Shown: piece after piece, positions 18,551 through 27,491 of the stretch
Layout of the letters: each line of letters opens with the position of its first letter
Position numbering within the stretch: the stretch's first letter is position 1
Origin: UBA2767 sp965228625
GTDB lineage: Bacteria; Pseudomonadota; Alphaproteobacteria; Rhizobiales; Methyloligellaceae
Assembly (NCBI GenBank): GCA_965228625.1
Contig: OZ245829.1
Coordinates: 992,001 to 1,056,000, forward strand
Reading direction: 5' to 3'
Length of the DNA stretch: 64,000 bases
Translations under genes and position numbers: made by a program
Notes under the pieces: generated by a model
Told to the model about the DNA's origin: nothing
What the model saw: only the letters and a program-made list of their open reading frames with translations
Databases searched by the model: none

Positions 18551-19924
18551 CTATGAGACGCCGACTTCCGCGTGCACCGTATCGAGCGCCTTTCCGAGCC
18601 GAAGCCCCACTTCTGCGATCTCGTCCTCACTGGTCACAAACGCGGGCGCGAAGGCGATTCGCGAACCGATGCTCTTGATAATCAGCCCGTTGTCGACGGC
18701 GGCCTGCTGAACCTTCATGGGGACCTTGAGATCACCAGCGAACGGGGTGCGGTTCTCCTTGTCGGCGACGAGCTCCATGCCGGCCATCAGGCCGGTCCGG
18801 TCGATATCGCCGATCATCGGGTGGTCGGCGAACTGTCCGAGCGCCTGCTCAAGGGCAACGCCGAGCCGCCCTACCACGCTGACGACATCCATCTCCTCGT
18901 AGATCTTCTGAACTTCGAGCGCGACGGCGGCGCTGACCGGATGACCCGCATAGGTGTGGCCATGGGCGTAGCTGCCCAGCTCTTCGCTTTGTGCCTCCAG
19001 CGCTTCGTAGATGTGGTCGGAGATCATGACGGCGGAGATCGGAAGCGCGGCCGCCGAGAGGGCCTTGGCGCAGGTCAGCATGTCGGGCTGCAACGCAAAC
19101 GTCTCACTGCCCCACATGTTTCCGGTCCGCCCGAACCCGGTGATCACCTCATCGACGACGAAGAGCACATCGTGCTTCTTAAGGACGGCCTGGATCTTTT
19201 CGAAATAGGTCGCCGGCGGGGATATCGCGCCGGCCGATCCCAGCACCGGTTCGGCGAAGAACGCGGCAACTGTTTCGGGTCCCTCCTCCTCGATCAGCCG
19301 GTCGAGGTTTTCTGCCAGCCGCGTTGCATAGTCCTCCTCGCTCTCGTCCGGCCTGCCCTCACGGTAGTGGTACGCGCAATCCGCGTGCAGGAAACCGTCC
19401 AGGGGCAGATTGAACCTGGCATGCATGTCCGGCTTGCCGGTCAGGCTGACCGTCGCGACCGACGAGCCGTGATAGGCACCGATGCGCGAGATGATCTTGC
19501 GCTTTTCCGGCTTGCCGATGGCATTGTGGTAGTACCAGACGAGCTTGATCGCGACGTCGTTCGCCTCCGATCCCGAATTCTGAAAGTGCACCTTCGACAT
19601 GGAGGGCGGCGCGACCTCCAGGAGTTTCTCGGCAAGCTCGATCGCGGGTTCGTTCGAATTGTGCCGGTACAGGTGACCGTAGGACAGTTTCTGCATCTGC
19701 TCGAAGGCGACGCGCGCCAGCCGATCCGACGAATAGCCGAGCGACGCGCACCACAGGCCGCTCATGGCATCCAGCAACCGGTTGCCGTCGCCATCGGTGA
19801 TCCACACGCCTCCACCATGGTCGACGAGGCTGGGCCCGACCTCGCGATGGAGTCGAAGGTTGGTGTGCGGATGCATGAGATACTCAATATCCCGCGCAGC
19901 CAGCGAGTTCGGTTTCGCGTTCAC
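18551..19924 (-). CDS. Class III omega-amino acid/diamine aminotransferase
   Basis: 457 residues of the PLP fold type I, class III group. The cofactor lysine is Lys287 (TCAKALSAA), the cofactor-nitrogen aspartate lies in FVVDEVITGFGR (Asp258), and the phosphate-binding NSGSEAND is at 116-123. Close relatives use beta-alanine, GABA, putrescine or similar amines with pyruvate as acceptor; I cannot choose among them. It sits 12 bases after rlmE, an insertion within the otherwise common ppx-rlmE-guaB order. Confidence 0.88.
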   Translation of the reverse strand: MNAKPNSLAARDIEYLMHPHTNLRLHREVGPSLVDHGGGVWITDGDGNRLLDAMSGLWCASLGYSSDRLARVAFEQMQKLSYGHLYRHNSNEPAIELAEKLLEVAPPSMSKVHFQNSGSEANDVAIKLVWYYHNAIGKPEKRKIISRIGAYHGSSVATVSLTGKPDMHARFNLPLDGFLHADCAYHYREGRPDESEEDYATRLAENLDRLIEEEGPETVAAFFAEPVLGSAGAISPPATYFEKIQAVLKKHDVLFVVDEVITGFGRTGNMWGSETFALQPDMLTCAKALSAAALPISAVMISDHIYEALEAQSEELGSYAHGHTYAGHPVSAAVALEVQKIYEEMDVVSVVGRLGVALEQALGQFADHPMIGDIDRTGLMAGMELVADKENRTPFAGDLKVPMKVQQAAVDNGLIIKSIGSRIAFAPAFVTSEDEIAEVGLRLGKALDTVHAEVGVS

Positions 19925-19936
19925 GTGTTTCTCCCT

Positions 19937-20656
19937 CTAACTGCCACCGCGATAACCGGTGGCGAGAACATAAAGCTCGGCGGAATCCGCGCGGCTCGCC
20001 TCGGGCTTGACGTGGCGCACCGAACGGAAACTGCGCCGGAGACGATCCAACAGGTCACGCTCCGTCCCGCCCTGCAGAACTTTTGCGAGAAAACGCCCCT
20101 CGGGCGCAAGTACCTCTTCGGCAAAATCGAGAGCAGCCTCGCACAGCGCCATGATACGCAGGTGATCGGTCTGCTTGTGGCCCGTGGCCGGCGCCGCCAT
20201 GTCGCTCAACACCACGTCGACCTTGCGACCGCCGAGCTCGGCGCGAAGGCCCGCGAGCCCATCGTCTTCCATGAAGTCCGCCTGAAGCGCGGTCACGCCC
20301 GGGATCGCCTCGATCTCCTGCAGATCCAAAGCAACCACCATGCCCTGGCCGCCATCGCCGGCCACTTTCCCTGCCGCGACTTGGCTCCATCCGCCGGGAG
20401 CCGCGCCCAGATCGACCACGACGTCACCCGGTTTCAGCACGCCATGCTTCTCGTCGATCTCAATTAGCTTGTAGGCCGCGCGGGAGCGGTATCCTTCACG
20501 TTTGGCCGCCTGCACGTAGGGGTCGTTGAGCTGCCGTTCGAGCCAGCGCGTCGACGAAACCTTCCTTCCCTTGGCCGTCTTCACCCGCACGCCGAGCCCG
20601 CGCGCGCCGCTTCCGGCCGCGGCACCACGGGACTTTCTTTTTTGGGGACCACTCAT
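19937..20656 (-). CDS. rlmE: 23S rRNA (uridine-2'-O)-methyltransferase
   Basis: 239 residues of RlmE/FtsJ, which methylates U2552 in the ribosomal A-loop. The K-D-K-E tetrad regions are present: YRSRAAYKLIEID (Lys), LGAAPGGWSQVA (SAM motif I), VVLSDMAAP (Asp), FLAKVLQGG (Lys). The basic 35-residue N-terminal extension is usual in alphaproteobacteria. It lies 15 bases after ppx. Confidence 0.95.
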   Translation of the reverse strand: MSGPQKRKSRGAAAGSGARGLGVRVKTAKGRKVSSTRWLERQLNDPYVQAAKREGYRSRAAYKLIEIDEKHGVLKPGDVVVDLGAAPGGWSQVAAGKVAGDGGQGMVVALDLQEIEAIPGVTALQADFMEDDGLAGLRAELGGRKVDVVLSDMAAPATGHKQTDHLRIMALCEAALDFAEEVLAPEGRFLAKVLQGGTERDLLDRLRRSFRSVRHVKPEASRADSAELYVLATGYRGGS

Positions 20657-20671
20657 CTCGTCTGGGGCCGG

Positions 20672-21931
20672 TCAGTCCCGGCTGTCCGACGGTCCGCGGG
20701 ACCTGCGGCGGCGGCGTCGATGGCCACCGCGATAGCCGTCTTCCGCCATCATCGTTGCCAGCATGCCCTCGCGCAATCCGCGGTCAGCGACCCGCAAGCG
20801 TTGGCACGGCCACAGGCGCATCAACGCCTCGAGGATCGCGCAGCCGGCCAGGACAAGATCGGCGCGGTCGGCACCGACGCAGGGCTGTGCGATGCGGTCC
20901 TCATACGTCATGTCGATAAGTGATGCGGACACATCGCGAACTTCATCGTCCATCAGCCAGCATCCGTCGACCCGCTTGCGGTCATACGCCGGCAGGTCCA
21001 GCCTGATCCCGGCGATGGTCGTCACGGTTCCGGACGTCCCGAGCAAATGCGCGCTGCCATTGGCGATCTTGTCGCGCAGCGCATTCTGCTTCTCGAACGG
21101 GGCAAGCTGGCCGGTGACGTCCTCGACCATGGCTTCGAAAATCTCGGGCGTCACGTCTTTGCCGCCGAATTTCTCCGCCAGCGTGACGACGCCGACGGGA
21201 AGAGAGGTCCAGGCCTCGATGCAGTTCTGCGCGTCCAGGCGGTCGTATACCGACGCGCGCCAGTTCCGCGAGCGCTGCGAGAGGTCGAGCCAGATGAGCT
21301 CCGACGAACCGCCGCCGATATCGAAGATCAGGGCTCCGTCGCACGAGGGGTCAAGCAGCGACGCGCACCCGGAAACCGCGAGACGCGCCTCGGTCTCTTG
21401 ATTGATGATCTCGAGTTCCAGACCCGTCTGGTCGAAGACGCGGGAGATGAAATGATCGCTGTTGTCGGCAATCCGGCAGGCTTCCGTGGAGATCAGCCGG
21501 GATCTTCTGACGCCGCGGCGGCGCATCTTGTCGCGACAGACCTTCAGCGCGTGGATGGTCCGGTCCATCGCCTTCTCCGACAGACGGCCGGAGCGCGTGA
21601 CCCCCTCGCCCAGCCGGATGATGCGGGAGAAGGCGTCGATGACAACGAAACCGCGTCGCGAGGGGCGCGCGACAAGAAGACGGCAATTGTTCGTGCCGAG
21701 ATCGAGCGCACCATAGGCCGGAAGTTTGCCCCGATGGCGTTGCCGCCCGGCGCCCGGGGTCTTGTTGTCGGCTGCCTTCCCGTTGGTGGCCGATGAATTC
21801 TCGGCCGGTTCAGAAGAAACCGCCTTGGGCCGATCACCGGAGAACTGCCGGTTCTCTGCACCGTCGCGCGAACTCTTCGGTCCACACGGTTCGCTGGCAG
21901 CCGCGCGCGCTTCCTCGCTCGGCCCAGTCAC
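20672..21931 (-). CDS. ppx: Ppx/GppA family exopolyphosphatase
   Basis: 419 residues of the ASKHA ATPase-like fold. It hydrolyses polyphosphate or pppGpp. Phosphate-binding motifs are ALDLGTNNCRLLV, STEACRIADN (catalytic Glu) and IFDIGGGSSELIW. The first ~70 residues are polar and low-complexity, and the C-terminus is arginine-rich (RRRRRRSR), suggesting RNA or polyphosphate contact. It is the first gene of the purine/RNA block, with no C-terminal HD domain, as in alphaproteobacterial short Ppx. Confidence 0.93.
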   Translation of the reverse strand: MTGPSEEARAAASEPCGPKSSRDGAENRQFSGDRPKAVSSEPAENSSATNGKAADNKTPGAGRQRHRGKLPAYGALDLGTNNCRLLVARPSRRGFVVIDAFSRIIRLGEGVTRSGRLSEKAMDRTIHALKVCRDKMRRRGVRRSRLISTEACRIADNSDHFISRVFDQTGLELEIINQETEARLAVSGCASLLDPSCDGALIFDIGGGSSELIWLDLSQRSRNWRASVYDRLDAQNCIEAWTSLPVGVVTLAEKFGGKDVTPEIFEAMVEDVTGQLAPFEKQNALRDKIANGSAHLLGTSGTVTTIAGIRLDLPAYDRKRVDGCWLMDDEVRDVSASLIDMTYEDRIAQPCVGADRADLVLAGCAILEALMRLWPCQRLRVADRGLREGMLATMMAEDGYRGGHRRRRRRSRGPSDSRD

Positions 21932-22095
21932 ACCATCTGCTCCTCAGCGCACGTGCGGCCAACCAACAGCCAGAACAGCAGGTCGCCGCCAGTGCATTGC
22001 CGGAAGTTGAGTTGAGATCACTCTATCAGCCGATTTCCGACCACGGAAGAGCGATTAGAGCGGATGGATAACGGCGTCGGGCTCCGTGGCGTGCG

Positions 22096-23397
22096 CTAGC
22101 GGCCGACCGAGGTGTAGCTGAAACCGGAGCTGAGCGCGACGTCGGGCGAGAATACGTTGCGCAGATCGACAAGCACATTGCCCGACATCTTCTCTCTCAG
22201 CGCCTCCAGGTCCATCCCGCGGAACTCGTTCCATTCGGTCAGGACGACGACCGCGTCGGCACCCGTTGCCGCGTCGAACGCGTTCTCGCACCATGTCACG
22301 CTGTCGACGAGCTCGCTCGCGTTCCGCTGACCCTGCGGATCGTAGGCGCGAACCGCCGCACCCCGCTCCAGCAGCATCGGGATCAGGACCAGACTGGGTG
22401 CCTCGCGCATGTCGTCGGTGTTCGGCTTGAACGTGACCCCCAGGACGGCGATCGTCTTGCCGCGAAGCTGGCCGTCCAGTGCCGCCTCGACCCGGGCGGC
22501 CATGGCGATCTTGCGTTCGGTATTGATCTTCTCCACCTGTTCGACCAGCGAAAGCGGTGCCTTGGCTTCGCGCCCCGTGCGTATCAGCGCGGCGATATCC
22601 TTGGGAAAGCAAGAGCCGCCATAACCCGGGCCGGGATGCAGGAACTTGTCGCCAATCCGCTTGTCGGAACCGATGGCTCCGGCGACCTCCTGAACGTTGG
22701 CCCCGACCTGCTCGCAGAGATCGGCCATTTCGTTGATGTAGCTGATCTTCATCGCGAGGAACGCGTTCGCGGCGTACTTTGCCAGTTCCGCCGACTCGCG
22801 GCTGGTGAATATCAGTGGCGCGTTGCGCAGCGTGAGCGGCTTGTAGACGCGCTCCATGATCTCGCGCGCGCGGGCGTCGTCACAACCGACCAGAATGCGA
22901 TCCGGGTGGGTGAAATCCTGGATGGCCGAGCCCTCGCGCAGGAACTCGGGATTGGAGCAGACGGCGATCTCCGCATCTTCCCGCAGGGCCAGAATGCGCC
23001 GCTCGATCTCGCGGCTTGTCCCGACCGGCACGGTCGACTTGGTGACGACAACAGTGAAGCCTTCAAGATGCGGCGTCAGTTCCTCGACGGCCTTGTACAC
23101 ATAGCTCAGGTCCGCATAACCGTCGCCGCGCCGCATCGGCGTGCCGACGGCAAGGAAGATCAGGTCGGACTCGGATACCGCACCCGCGGTATCGGTCGTG
23201 AACCGCAACCGCCCGTCATTCAGGTTTCTCTGCAGCAGATCGTCCAGACCGGGTTCATAGATCGGCGACGTACCGCTACTCAGCCGCTCGACCCGCGCCG
23301 GATCCTTGTCCACGCAGTCGACGTGCCATCCGAATTCGGAGAAACAGGCGGCGGACACGAGACCGACATAGCCCGCACCGATCATTCCAATCTTCAC
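22096..23397 (-). CDS. ugd: UDP-glucose 6-dehydrogenase
   Basis: 433 residues converting UDP-glucose to UDP-glucuronate with two NAD+. It has the N-terminal Rossmann motif GMIGAGYVGLVSAACF, the active-site cysteine in GPGYGGSCFPKD and the C-terminal UDP-binding domain (AVLGVTFKPNTDD). The start is GTG 23397 with AAGGGAG about 8 bases upstream. The frame runs to 23478 without similarity. No other exopolysaccharide genes are next to it. Confidence 0.96.
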   Translation of the reverse strand: MKIGMIGAGYVGLVSAACFSEFGWHVDCVDKDPARVERLSSGTSPIYEPGLDDLLQRNLNDGRLRFTTDTAGAVSESDLIFLAVGTPMRRGDGYADLSYVYKAVEELTPHLEGFTVVVTKSTVPVGTSREIERRILALREDAEIAVCSNPEFLREGSAIQDFTHPDRILVGCDDARAREIMERVYKPLTLRNAPLIFTSRESAELAKYAANAFLAMKISYINEMADLCEQVGANVQEVAGAIGSDKRIGDKFLHPGPGYGGSCFPKDIAALIRTGREAKAPLSLVEQVEKINTERKIAMAARVEAALDGQLRGKTIAVLGVTFKPNTDDMREAPSLVLIPMLLERGAAVRAYDPQGQRNASELVDSVTWCENAFDAATGADAVVVLTEWNEFRGMDLEALREKMSGNVLVDLRNVFSPDVALSSGFSYTSVGR

Positions 23398-23450
23398 ACC
23401 TGCACTCCCTTGACTGCGTTCGGCAACGTACGGACCGGCAATGTGACGCC

Positions 23451-25136
23451 CTAATTCTTCGCCCGCACCTTCGCCCACGTGTCACGCAAGGCGACCACCC
23501 GGTTGAAGACGCGCGTTGCGCCGTCGGAGTCCGGATCAAGACAGAAATAGCCCAGACGCTCGAACTGGACAGGCACGCCAAGTGCCGCATCCCCGAGCAC
23601 AGGTTCCAGCCGGCAGTTCGTCATGCGTTTAAGGGAATCCGGGTTCAGCGCCGCTTCCAGGCCGTCCTTGATATTCGGCTCCTCGTCCGTGAACAGGGGC
23701 TCGTAGATCCGGACCTCGGCCGGGATGGCGGTCTCCGCCGCGACCCAGTGCATGGTCGCCTTGACCTTGCGTCCGTCCGGTGCGTTGCCGCCGCGCGTCT
23801 CCGGGTCATAGGTGCAGCGCAGTTCCACGACCTCGCCCGCATCGTTCTTAATCACCTCGTTGCAGGTCACGAAGTAGGCATAACGCAGCCGCACCTCCCG
23901 ACCCGGCGCAAGACGGAAGAACTTCTTCGGCGGGTCTTCCATGAAGTCGTCACGCTCGATGTAGAGCTCTCTCGAAAACGGCACCTTGCGCGTACCCGCC
24001 GTTTCGTCTTCGGGATTGTTGATCGCCTCAAGCTCTTCGGTCTGTCCCTCGGGATAGTTCTCGATCACGACCTTGAGGGGATCGAGCACCGCCATGCGCC
24101 GCTCCGCCTTCGCGTTCAGCAGTTCGCGGACACAGAAGTCCAGCAACGCCATCTCGATGACATTGTCCTGCTTGGTCACGCCGATCCGTGCGCAAAAGTC
24201 CCGAATGGCCGCCGCGGGGATGCCGCGCCTTCTCAGACCCGAAATGGTCGGCATGCGCGGGTCGTCCCAGCCACGCACGTGCCCCTCCTCCACGAGCTGG
24301 ATAAGCGCGCGCTTGGACAGCACCGTGTGGCCCAGGTTCAGGCGGGAAAACTCATACTGTTTCGGCTCCGATGGAACCGGGAGGTTTTCAATGAACCAGT
24401 CGTAGAGCGGGCGATGATCGGCAAACTCCAGCGTGCAGACCGAGTGCGAGACGTGCTCGATGGCATCCGATTGCCCGTGCGCGAAGTCGTAGGTCGGATA
24501 GATGCACCAGCTCGATCCGGTCCGCGGGTGTGACTGATGCAGGATCCTGTAGAGCACGGGATCGCGCAGATTGATGTTGCCGGAGGCCATATCGATCCTG
24601 GCGCGCAGGACCCGCTCGCCTTCCTTGAACTCCCCTGCCCGCATCCTGCGGAACAGGTCGAGGTTTTCCTCTACCGTGCGATCACGGAACGGGCTGTTCT
24701 TCCCGGGCTCCTTCAACGTTCCACGGTAGTCCCGGATTTCGTCCGCCGACAGGTCGTCGACATAGGCTTTGCCCTCGCGGATGAGGTGTTCCGCCCAATC
24801 GTAGAGCTGCTCGAAATAGTCCGAGGCGAAATAGAGATGGTCGCCCCAGTCATATCCCAGCCAGCGCACGTCCTGCTGAATGGCGTCGATGTACTCCTGC
24901 TCCTCCTTGGTCGGATTTGTATCGTCGAACCGCAGGTTGCACTGACCGGCAAACTCTTCGGCGAGACTGAAATTGAGGCAAATCGACTTCGCGTGTCCGA
25001 TATGGAGATAGCCGTTGGGTTCCGGCGGAAAGCGGGTGATCACCGACGTCACGCGGCCCGCCGCCAGGTCGTCGGCAACGATGTCGCGCACGAAATTGCT
25101 CGGGGCGCTTGCCGCCTCTAAGTCAGTCTGGTTCAC
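23451..25136 (-). CDS. glnS: Glutaminyl-tRNA synthetase
   Basis: 561 residues, class Ic synthetase. The HIGH element is PPEPNGYLHIGHAKSICLNF and the KMSKS element is VLSKRAL. The C-terminal beta-barrel anticodon-binding domains are complete. Direct charging of tRNA-Gln makes the GatCAB amidotransferase route unnecessary; most alphaproteobacteria are thought to use the indirect route, so GlnRS here is notable. GTG 25136 overlaps the end of a small membrane-protein gene by 14 bases. A tRNA-Gln gene lies about 250 bases upstream. Confidence 0.96.
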   Translation of the reverse strand: MNQTDLEAASAPSNFVRDIVADDLAAGRVTSVITRFPPEPNGYLHIGHAKSICLNFSLAEEFAGQCNLRFDDTNPTKEEQEYIDAIQQDVRWLGYDWGDHLYFASDYFEQLYDWAEHLIREGKAYVDDLSADEIRDYRGTLKEPGKNSPFRDRTVEENLDLFRRMRAGEFKEGERVLRARIDMASGNINLRDPVLYRILHQSHPRTGSSWCIYPTYDFAHGQSDAIEHVSHSVCTLEFADHRPLYDWFIENLPVPSEPKQYEFSRLNLGHTVLSKRALIQLVEEGHVRGWDDPRMPTISGLRRRGIPAAAIRDFCARIGVTKQDNVIEMALLDFCVRELLNAKAERRMAVLDPLKVVIENYPEGQTEELEAINNPEDETAGTRKVPFSRELYIERDDFMEDPPKKFFRLAPGREVRLRYAYFVTCNEVIKNDAGEVVELRCTYDPETRGGNAPDGRKVKATMHWVAAETAIPAEVRIYEPLFTDEEPNIKDGLEAALNPDSLKRMTNCRLEPVLGDAALGVPVQFERLGYFCLDPDSDGATRVFNRVVALRDTWAKVRAKN

Positions 25137-25338
25137 GCTCTTGATGCCCCTTGCGCGCAGTGCGGCCGGCCATCACCTTGGCGGCCAGCCAATCCGAAAG
25201 AATGCGGACGCCGAACAGATAGGCCACGCAGCAAACCACGACCACCCAGGCCGGCAGCGCGTCCTTGAGCGGATAGTAGACGGCCACCAGCGGAAGAGCG
25301 CCGATGAGAAAGAAAAGCCATGACGGGTTGAGCCTCAT
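25123..25338 (-). CDS. Small two-helix membrane protein
   Basis: 71 residues with two hydrophobic segments (LFFLIGALPLVAVYYPL and AWVVVVCCVAYLFGVRIL) and a charged C-terminal tail. I do not recognise a family. Its last 14 bases overlap the start of glnS, and an AAGGGGC ribosome site for glnS lies within it, so the two are probably transcribed and translated together. The hydrophobic pattern and overlap argue that it is a real gene. Confidence 0.6.
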   Translation of the reverse strand: MRLNPSWLFFLIGALPLVAVYYPLKDALPAWVVVVCCVAYLFGVRILSDWLAAKVMAGRTARKGHQEREPD

Positions 25339-25390
25339 GACATCCGGTCAACTCCAGCATTCCTCTCAACCGTTTGCGGAAACGTGACTA

Positions 25391-25464
25391 TGGCTGGGGC
25401 GCAGGGATTCGAACCCCGATATCTCGGACCAGAACCGAGCGTAATGCCATTATACGACGCCCCA
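25391..25464 (-). tRNA. tRNA-Gln (anticodon CUG)
   Basis: A 74-base cloverleaf with an encoded CCA. The acceptor stem TGGGGCG pairs with CGCCCCA, the anticodon arm CTCGG-TTCTGGT-CCGAG gives CUG, and the T arm is GGGG-TTCGAATC-CC. A TATAAA element 12 bases upstream of the 5' end could be the -10 box. It lies upstream of the small membrane gene and glnS on the same strand. Confidence 0.96.
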
Positions 25465-25574
25465 ACAGGTGACCGCTTTATACCGGGTGTGCTGCCGCGA
25501 CTCCAGACCCGCGCGCACAGATCGCACGACGGCAAGACGGCCCGCTCAACTGCCGCGATACACCGTCAGTGGTC

Positions 25575-27491
25575 TCAGATGAAGCCCTTTTTCTGCAAAG
25601 AGGACATAAGGTCAGCCACCAGATCATCCGGAGCGTGCTTGCCGCCCTCCAGGATGATGTCCGCCCGATCCGGAACTTCGTAGGCGGAATCGATGCCGGT
25701 GAAGTTCTTGATCTCGCCCGCACGCGCCTTCTTGTAAAGGCCTTTCGGATCGCGCGCCTCGCAGACTTCCAGCGGGGTGTCGACAAAAACCTCCATGAAC
25801 TCGTCCTCGGCAAACAGCTCGCGCGCCATCCGTCGCTCCGACCGGAACGGCGATATGAAGGACACCACCACGATGAGACCGGCATCGACGAAAAGCCTGG
25901 CGGTCTCGGCGACGCGGCGGATGTTCTCGACCCGGTCGGCATCGGTGAAGCCGAGATCCTTGTTCAGGCCGTGGCGCACATTGTCACCATCCAGCACATA
26001 GGTGTGCCGCCCCGATGCGTGAAGCTGCTTCTCAAGCAGGCTTGCCACCGTCGACTTGCCCGAGCCCGACAGGCCGGTGAACCACAGGACGCAGGGCTTC
26101 TGCCCTTTCAGCTCGGCGCGGATGGACTTGTCGATATCGAGCTTCTGCCACTGGATGTTGGTGGCCCGGCGCAGCCCGAACTCAATCATGCCCGCGCCGA
26201 CCGTCTTGTTCGTCAGGCGGTCGATAAGAATGAACCCGCCCATCTCGCGGTCATTCTTGTAGGGGTCGAATACCAGCGGACGGTCCAGCGACAGGTTGCA
26301 GAAGCCCACTTCGTTGAGCTCGAGGTTCTTGCCCGCCTGGTGCTCCAGATTGTCGACATTGAGCTTGTATTTGAGCGTGGAGATCGACGCGGAGGCATGC
26401 TGACTGCCTGACCTCAGGATATAGGTCCGGCCCGGCAGCATCGGCTGCTGATCCATCCAGATCACATGTGCCGCGAGCTGATCCGACATCTCCGCTTCGG
26501 CGTCCGGATCGCACAGAACGCCGCCGCGCGAGACATCGATTTCATCGGCAAGCGTGACCGTGACGGCATCCCCCGCATGTGCCTCTTCGAGATCGCCGTC
26601 GAACGTCACGATGCGCTCGACCGTTGTCGACTTGCCTCCGGGGAGTGCCGTCACACGATCTCCCGGACGTACGCTGCCGCCCGTGATCGTGCCGGCGAAG
26701 CCACGGAAATCGCTGCTGGCGCGGTTGACCCACTGAACCGGCATCCGGAAGGGACGAACGGTCCGGTCCGATGTCACGTCGACGGTCTCGAGATGCGCCA
26801 TCAGGGTCGGCCCGTGATACCAGTCCATGTGCCCGCTCGGTTCGAGCACATTGTCTCCGCGCAATGCCGAAACCGGCACCGACACGACTTCCTCAAGGCC
26901 GAGCGACCGCGCAAAGTCCTCGAACTCGGCCGCAATCTCTTCGAAACGGTCCCTGGAGAACTCCACAAGGTCCATCTTGTTGACGGCGAGCGCGACCTTC
27001 CTGATCCCCAGCAGATTGAGAATGCAGCAATGCCGTCGCGTCTGGGTGATAACGCCTTTGCGCGCGTCGACGAGCACGATGGCGAAGTCGCAGGTTGAGG
27101 CGCCGGTCGCCATGTTGCGCGTGTACTGCTCGTGGCCCGGCGTATCGGCGACGATGAATTTCCGGTTCGGACTCGCGAAATACCGGTACGCCACGTCGAT
27201 GGTGATGCCCTGCTCGCGCTCCGCCTGAAGCCCGTCGACAAGCAAGGCGAGATCGGGTTCACCCATGCTCGTCTTGTATTTTGCGGCTCCCGACTCGATG
27301 GCCGCGATCTGATCGTCGTAAACGAGCTTGGAATCGTAAAGCAGCCGCCCGATCAGCGTGCTCTTGCCGTCGTCGACACTGCCGCATGTCAGAAACCGCA
27401 GCAGGTCCTTTTTCGCGTCCTCCGCGAGAAGCGCCTCGACTCCGACGCTGTCGGGCGTCGTCCGGGGCTCGATGACCGTCAATTTGGGCAT
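25575..27491 (-). CDS. cysNC: Bifunctional sulfate adenylyltransferase large subunit/APS kinase
   Basis: 638 residues. The N-terminal ~445 residues are CysN, the GTPase that drives APS formation: P-loop GSVDDGKST (37-45), DTPGHEQYT and NKMD. The C-terminal ~170 residues are CysC, which phosphorylates APS to PAPS: P-loop GLSGSGKST (473-481), then DGDNVRHGLNKDLGF and ISPFRSER. Fusion of CysN and CysC is common in rhizobia. ATG 27491 shares one base with the cysD stop (TGATG). No reductase genes are nearby. Confidence 0.97.
   Translation of the reverse strand: MPKLTVIEPRTTPDSVGVEALLAEDAKKDLLRFLTCGSVDDGKSTLIGRLLYDSKLVYDDQIAAIESGAAKYKTSMGEPDLALLVDGLQAEREQGITIDVAYRYFASPNRKFIVADTPGHEQYTRNMATGASTCDFAIVLVDARKGVITQTRRHCCILNLLGIRKVALAVNKMDLVEFSRDRFEEIAAEFEDFARSLGLEEVVSVPVSALRGDNVLEPSGHMDWYHGPTLMAHLETVDVTSDRTVRPFRMPVQWVNRASSDFRGFAGTITGGSVRPGDRVTALPGGKSTTVERIVTFDGDLEEAHAGDAVTVTLADEIDVSRGGVLCDPDAEAEMSDQLAAHVIWMDQQPMLPGRTYILRSGSQHASASISTLKYKLNVDNLEHQAGKNLELNEVGFCNLSLDRPLVFDPYKNDREMGGFILIDRLTNKTVGAGMIEFGLRRATNIQWQKLDIDKSIRAELKGQKPCVLWFTGLSGSGKSTVASLLEKQLHASGRHTYVLDGDNVRHGLNKDLGFTDADRVENIRRVAETARLFVDAGLIVVVSFISPFRSERRMARELFAEDEFMEVFVDTPLEVCEARDPKGLYKKARAGEIKNFTGIDSAYEVPDRADIILEGGKHAPDDLVADLMSSLQKKGFI

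Noticed and set aside
18572..20467. A 631-codon open frame on the plus strand
   Set aside because: It lies fully antisense to the aminotransferase and rlmE genes, has no domain-like pattern and is a typical shadow of GC-rich codon use.
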